NCBI GenBank assembly: GCA_046727435.1
Contig: JBKPCR010000011.1
Span: 1 to 8,981 of the forward strand
DNA: 8,981 nucleotides
From: CAVPRW01 sp046727435 [NCBI: bacterium]
GTDB lineage: Bacteria; Tectomicrobia; Entotheonellia; J063
Direction: 5' to 3'
The notes beneath the pieces are model-generated. The model searched no databases. It was not told the DNA's origin and worked only from the letters and a program-made list of their open reading frames with translations. The position numbers were made by a program, and so were the translations under genes. This document shows, one piece after another, positions 6,376 to 8,981 of this stretch; the stretch's first letter is position 1, and each line of letters opens with the position of its first letter.

Positions 6376-6636
6376 ATGTTTCGCGATGGAGTCGATCTTA
6401 CCCCTCGACTTGGCACCGATGGACTCATTGAGTGCGACACAGGTATACTGTGAACCGACAGAGCCATATGGTTATCCGATGATACCGCTCAAGTGGAACG
6501 CTTTGGGATAGCCTACACCGGTGAGTCCATTCCCGAGGGGTTCAAGCCCCTACAGCGAGGCAGAGACGCTGCCCATGATGAGTTGATGCCGCCTGAACGC
6601 ATGACCATTCTGGGCCATTCTAGGGATGGATGCTGA
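6376..6636 (+). pseudogene. possible small gene interrupted by an in-frame TGA, overlapping the DUF3750 start
   Basis: From ATG 6376 the frame reads MFRDGVDLTPRLGTDGLIEC and on to a TGA at 6451-6453. It then resumes without another stop through VERFGIAYTGESIPEGFKPL and DAAHDELMPPERMTILGHSR to TGA 6634-6636. The codons show a strong purine-first bias and the residue mix is protein-like, unlike the other frames here. The final TGA shares its last base with the ATG of the DUF3750 gene (TGATG), the classic arrangement of coupled genes. No Shine-Dalgarno precedes 6376 and I recognise no family. It may be a broken gene, the tail of a decayed one, or chance; the alternative is a shorter ORF from GTG 6490. 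Confidence 0.27.
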
Positions 6637-7310
6637 TGAGCTATGAGGCGATCCCTGGCGACGGAATTTACCTGCAAGCGCGCACCGCGTCTTCTGTCCC
6701 GCCATCTGTATGTCTGGTCCAACTGCGGTACGCCACGTTGCCCCACTTCCTTAGGGCCATCGCCGTGCATTACTGGTTCGCGGTGTTTGACGTGGACTCG
6801 CGTCGATGGCACCGTTGGGAGGTATGGCAGACCAAGAACGCCGGGGGCAAGAGCATCGGTCACGTCCATTGCGACCTGCGGCACCCGGATTGCGGGGTAG
6901 GCGGGGGCGCTTATCGCCTTGCAGCCGAATGGGACGGCAGCGCGGCTCGGGCGATTTATGCCGTTTTAACGAAGGCACACGACTATCCGCACTGGGACCG
7001 TTATCGCGCCTGGCCCGGCCCGAATAGTAATACCTTTGTGGCGTGGGTATTACGAGAGGCCGGTCTGCACTACTCTTTCGATCCACGGGCAATCGGTAAG
7101 GACTACATGGGCCTACTCGGCATGCGGCGATCTTCCAGACCGCCTTGTGCACAAGTGGAGACGCCCGTCCTCGGAGTCAGGATCGGCCTGCGTGACGGCG
7201 TGGAGGTGCATCTGCTCGGTTTGACCTGCGGTCTGGGGTGGTCGCCGCTAGAGGTATACACGCCCTTTGGGCGAGTGGGCCTTCGGAAAGACGTGCGCAG
7301 GCGACTGTGA
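6636..7310 (+). CDS. DUF3750 family protein
   Basis: This 224-residue protein has the hallmarks I recall for DUF3750: an early H-x-WFAVFD segment (H45-D52) and a central WEVWQTKNAGG with IGHVHCDLRHPD (74-85). A helix with AEWDGSAARAIYAVL (97-111) follows, then the diagnostic block YRAWPGPNSNTFVAWVLRE (123-141) and AIGKDYMGL (152-160). The C-terminal part (about 175-215) is the expected beta-rich segment (GVRIGLRDGVEVHLLGLTCG, EVYTPFGRVGL). The function is unknown. The PGPNSNTF block sits where papain-like NlpC/P60 or LRAT folds place NC..FV, with no cysteine here; any such relation is my inference. ATG 6636 is preferred to ATG 6630 because AGGGA (6622-6626) is then 9 bases away rather than 3, and because of the TGATG overlap with the upstream frame. 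A LOG-family gene follows 112 bases downstream. Confidence 0.78.
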   Translation: MSYEAIPGDGIYLQARTASSVPPSVCLVQLRYATLPHFLRAIAVHYWFAVFDVDSRRWHRWEVWQTKNAGGKSIGHVHCDLRHPDCGVGGGAYRLAAEWDGSAARAIYAVLTKAHDYPHWDRYRAWPGPNSNTFVAWVLREAGLHYSFDPRAIGKDYMGLLGMRRSSRPPCAQVETPVLGVRIGLRDGVEVHLLGLTCGLGWSPLEVYTPFGRVGLRKDVRRRL

Positions 7311-7422
7311 TAATGCGACCTATGGTACCATGACGAACCGCGCGGGGCAGTTCGTACTGCCGGACAACCTGGCATTGGAGCAGACCCGCATCCCCGCGGC
7401 GCGCTGCCAGAAAGGATGCCCA

Positions 7423-8004
7423 ATGAAGCGGTTATGTGTGTACTGTGGGTCGCGCCCTGGAAGCCAACCTGACTATGCGGAGGCAGCCGAGAACCTGGCG
7501 CGCGCTCTGGTCAGACGAAAAATCGAGGTCGTGTACGGTGGTGCCAGTGTCGGCACCATGGGAGTGCTGGCGAACACGGTCCTCGCCGAAGGCGGTCATG
7601 TGATCGGCATCATTCCCCAGGCCATTGTCAACAGGGAAGTGGTGCACCGAGGGCTGTCGGACCTGCGTGTGGTCACGTCCATGCATGAGAGAAAAGTGTT
7701 AATGGCTGAGCTGTCTGACGGTTTTATCGCGCTCCCAGGGGGGCTCGGCACCCTCGACGAGGTCTTTGAGATCCTGACGTGGGGACAACTGGGCCTACAT
7801 CGGAAGCCATGTGGCCTGCTCAACATCCGTGATTACTACTGAGGGCTGATCGACTTTCTCGACCATGCCGTTGCCGAGAGGTTTATCACCGACGTACACC
7901 GCGCCATGCTCCTGGTGGAGGAGGAGCCGGAGCGGCTGCTTGAGCACTTTGAGCGCTACCAGGTGCCTGCGGTGGCCAAATGGGTTGATCGCACGAGTGC
8001 CTAA
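7423..8004 (+). pseudogene. LOG-family (cytokinin riboside monophosphate phosphoribohydrolase-like) gene with one in-frame TGA
   Basis: AAAGGA (7411-7416) lies six bases ahead of ATG 7423. The protein starts MKRLCVYCGSRPGSQPDYAE and has the Rossmann-like VVYGGASVGTMG (37-47). The M-x-E-R-K element (MHERK, 87-91) and PGGLGTLDE (105-113) follow; R90 and E113 correspond to the binding and catalytic pair of LOG enzymes. These enzymes cleave nucleoside 5'-monophosphates to base plus ribose 5-phosphate. The frame is stopped by TGA at 7840-7842 after NIRDYY (codon 139). It then continues perfectly as GLIDFLDHAVAERFITDVHR and LLVEEEPERLLEHFERY to TAA 8002-8004. The total of 193 codons is the normal family length, and the segment after the TGA is the expected C-terminal helical part with no frameshift. 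A single nonsense mutation or a sequencing error is most likely. The 139-residue product would lack the last helices. Confidence 0.85.
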
Positions 8005-8169
8005 TCATCGGCGGCCGTATCCCTCGTGGCTGCGGCTGTAGTGCCCAGGGCTCCGTCGCCTCGCCCAGCAGCACCGTACAATGCATTGAAACACTCCCAC
8101 ATCGCTTCGGAGAGGACGAAATGGGCAGATCGACCACGAGGGTGCCTGGTCCGGAAGGGGGACACAGCC

Positions 8170-8967
8170 ATGGGTTGGCTCGATGGAATAGTTGCATTGG
8201 TGACGGGCGGAGGCTCGGGCATCGGACGAGCAATTGTGGCGCGCTTTGTGGAGGAAGGTGCGCGCGTAGGCGTGTTGGAGCGTGTGTCAGACAGGGTGGA
8301 GCAACTGCGAACGGATTTCGGCAACGTGGTGGTGGGTGTCCAGGGTGATGTGACCCATCTCGATGACAATAAGCGGGCCGTGGAGGCAACGGTCAGAGCC
8401 TTCGGACAACTAGATACCTTTGTCGGCAACGCCGGCATTTTCGACAACTTCCTTCCCCTCCCTGATTTTCCTGAAGACAGGCTAGCCAAGGCTTTTGACG
8501 AGCTGTTCGCGGTGAATGTCAAGGGCTATGTCCTGGGAGCGAAAGCGGCGTTGCCCGCGTTGCAGACGACTGCGGGCTGTATGGTGTTTACGGCCTCTGT
8601 GGCAGGCCTCAACTCGGGTGGGGGTGGGGCCCTCTACACCGCCTCGAAGCATGCCGTTGTGGGGTTAATTCGGCAACTAGCCGTTGAACTGGGCCCCCTG
8701 GTCCGGGTGAATGGAGTGGCTCCAGGTGGCACTAGAACAGACCTGCGCGGACTGGCCGCACTCGGCCAGGACGAGCGATCGCAGTTTGCAGGCCCCGGTT
8801 GGGAGGAGCGGTTACGGACCAACAACCCTCTGCAGCTCGCCCTGCAACCCGATGATCTTGCCGGAGCATACGTGTTTCTGGCATCCAAGGCGAACGCCAA
8901 GGGCATCACTGGGGCCATCATGACCGTCGATGCTGGATCGACCCTCCGCATGCCACGTCGAAGCTAA
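8170..8967 (+). CDS. short-chain dehydrogenase, cis-2,3-dihydrodiol dehydrogenase type (BphB/HcaB-like)
   Basis: The 265-residue classical SDR starts at ATG 8170 with GGAAGGGGG ahead. The NAD-binding VTGGGSGIGRA (11-21) is followed by D60 (QGDV), NAG (87-89) and the catalytic tetrad N116 (FAVNVKGY), S143 (TASVAG), Y156 and K160 (YTASK). The surrounding text (IFDNF in place of IWDYS after NAG, FDELFAVNVKGYVLGAKAAL, GGGGALYTASKHAVVGLIRQ, RVNGVAPGGTRTDLRGLAAL, GAYVFLASKANA) follows the biphenyl, benzene and phenylpropionate cis-dihydrodiol dehydrogenase family closely, including the spacing of S-Y-K. These enzymes oxidise cis-dihydrodiols made by ring-hydroxylating dioxygenases to catechols, using NAD+, in the cytoplasm. 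No dioxygenase is seen upstream, and the gene ends 14 bases before the window edge, so partners could follow. A related SDR with another alcohol substrate remains possible. Confidence 0.88.
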   Translation: MGWLDGIVALVTGGGSGIGRAIVARFVEEGARVGVLERVSDRVEQLRTDFGNVVVGVQGDVTHLDDNKRAVEATVRAFGQLDTFVGNAGIFDNFLPLPDFPEDRLAKAFDELFAVNVKGYVLGAKAALPALQTTAGCMVFTASVAGLNSGGGGALYTASKHAVVGLIRQLAVELGPLVRVNGVAPGGTRTDLRGLAALGQDERSQFAGPGWEERLRTNNPLQLALQPDDLAGAYVFLASKANAKGITGAIMTVDAGSTLRMPRRS

Positions 8968-8981
8968 CCGGCGGCGTGCGG

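Noticed and set aside
7267-7422. Upstream extension of the LOG frame by 52 codons
   Set aside because: The extension overlaps the DUF3750 gene and does not resemble LOG N-termini, whereas ATG 7423 has a good ribosome-binding site and the family-typical MKRLCVYCGS start.
7840-7860. Selenocysteine recoding of the LOG TGA
   Set aside because: No clear SECIS-like hairpin is visible (only a 4-bp TCGA stem), and the position follows DYY in a region with no expected Cys or Sec in this family.
8026-8169. N-terminal extension of the SDR to an upstream GTG/ATG
   Set aside because: The 48 added residues are unlike the family; the ATG at 8170 has a purine-rich ribosome-binding site and puts the GGGSGIG motif at the usual distance.

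Overview
This window is moderately GC-rich bacterial DNA. Shine-Dalgarno sequences are clear in front of most genes, and TAA and TGA are both used as stops. No taxonomic marker is present. The gene mix (Dpp/Opp-type permeases, an ISKra4-like transposase remnant, a decayed AbrB/MazE-type gene, low coding density) would fit a Chloroflexota-like genome, but that is only a weak inference.

Layout: bases 1-81 hold the start of a secreted protein on the minus strand, probably the solute-binding protein of the neighbouring ABC transporter. Its upstream DNA is very AT-rich. Next comes a decayed AbrB/MazE-like gene on the plus strand (254-523), a strong terminator-like hairpin (540-566), and a minus-strand pair of Dpp/Opp-type permease genes (dppB-like 2553-1597, then dppC-like 1549-599). 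A 26-bp element made of two identical 12-mers lies upstream of the dppB-like gene. Bases 2584-3870 hold no intact gene, but the N-terminal half of an ISKra4-like transposase can be read there across three frames. Two intact minus-strand genes follow: a 100-residue protein resembling the polyhydroxyalkanoate-granule-region (PHA_gran_rgn) family (4169-3867), and a complete eight-stranded clan-A-like glycoside hydrolase without a signal peptide (5548-4694).

From about 6376 onward everything runs on the plus strand: a possible broken small gene, a DUF3750 protein (6636-7310), a LOG-family (lysine decarboxylase-like) gene interrupted by one in-frame TGA (7423-8004), and a short-chain dehydrogenase closely resembling aromatic cis-dihydrodiol dehydrogenases (8170-8967).

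The genes do not form one obvious pathway. The permeases and the secreted protein probably make an oligopeptide, dipeptide or glycan-fragment importer, whose ATPases would lie outside the window. The rest is a mosaic of single metabolic genes separated by long non-coding or decaying stretches. No convincing new multi-gene system was found. The points most worth checking are the TGA-interrupted LOG gene, the TGA-interrupted ORF overlapping the DUF3750 start, the AbrB-like relic beside the transporter, and a few short repeat or palindrome elements.
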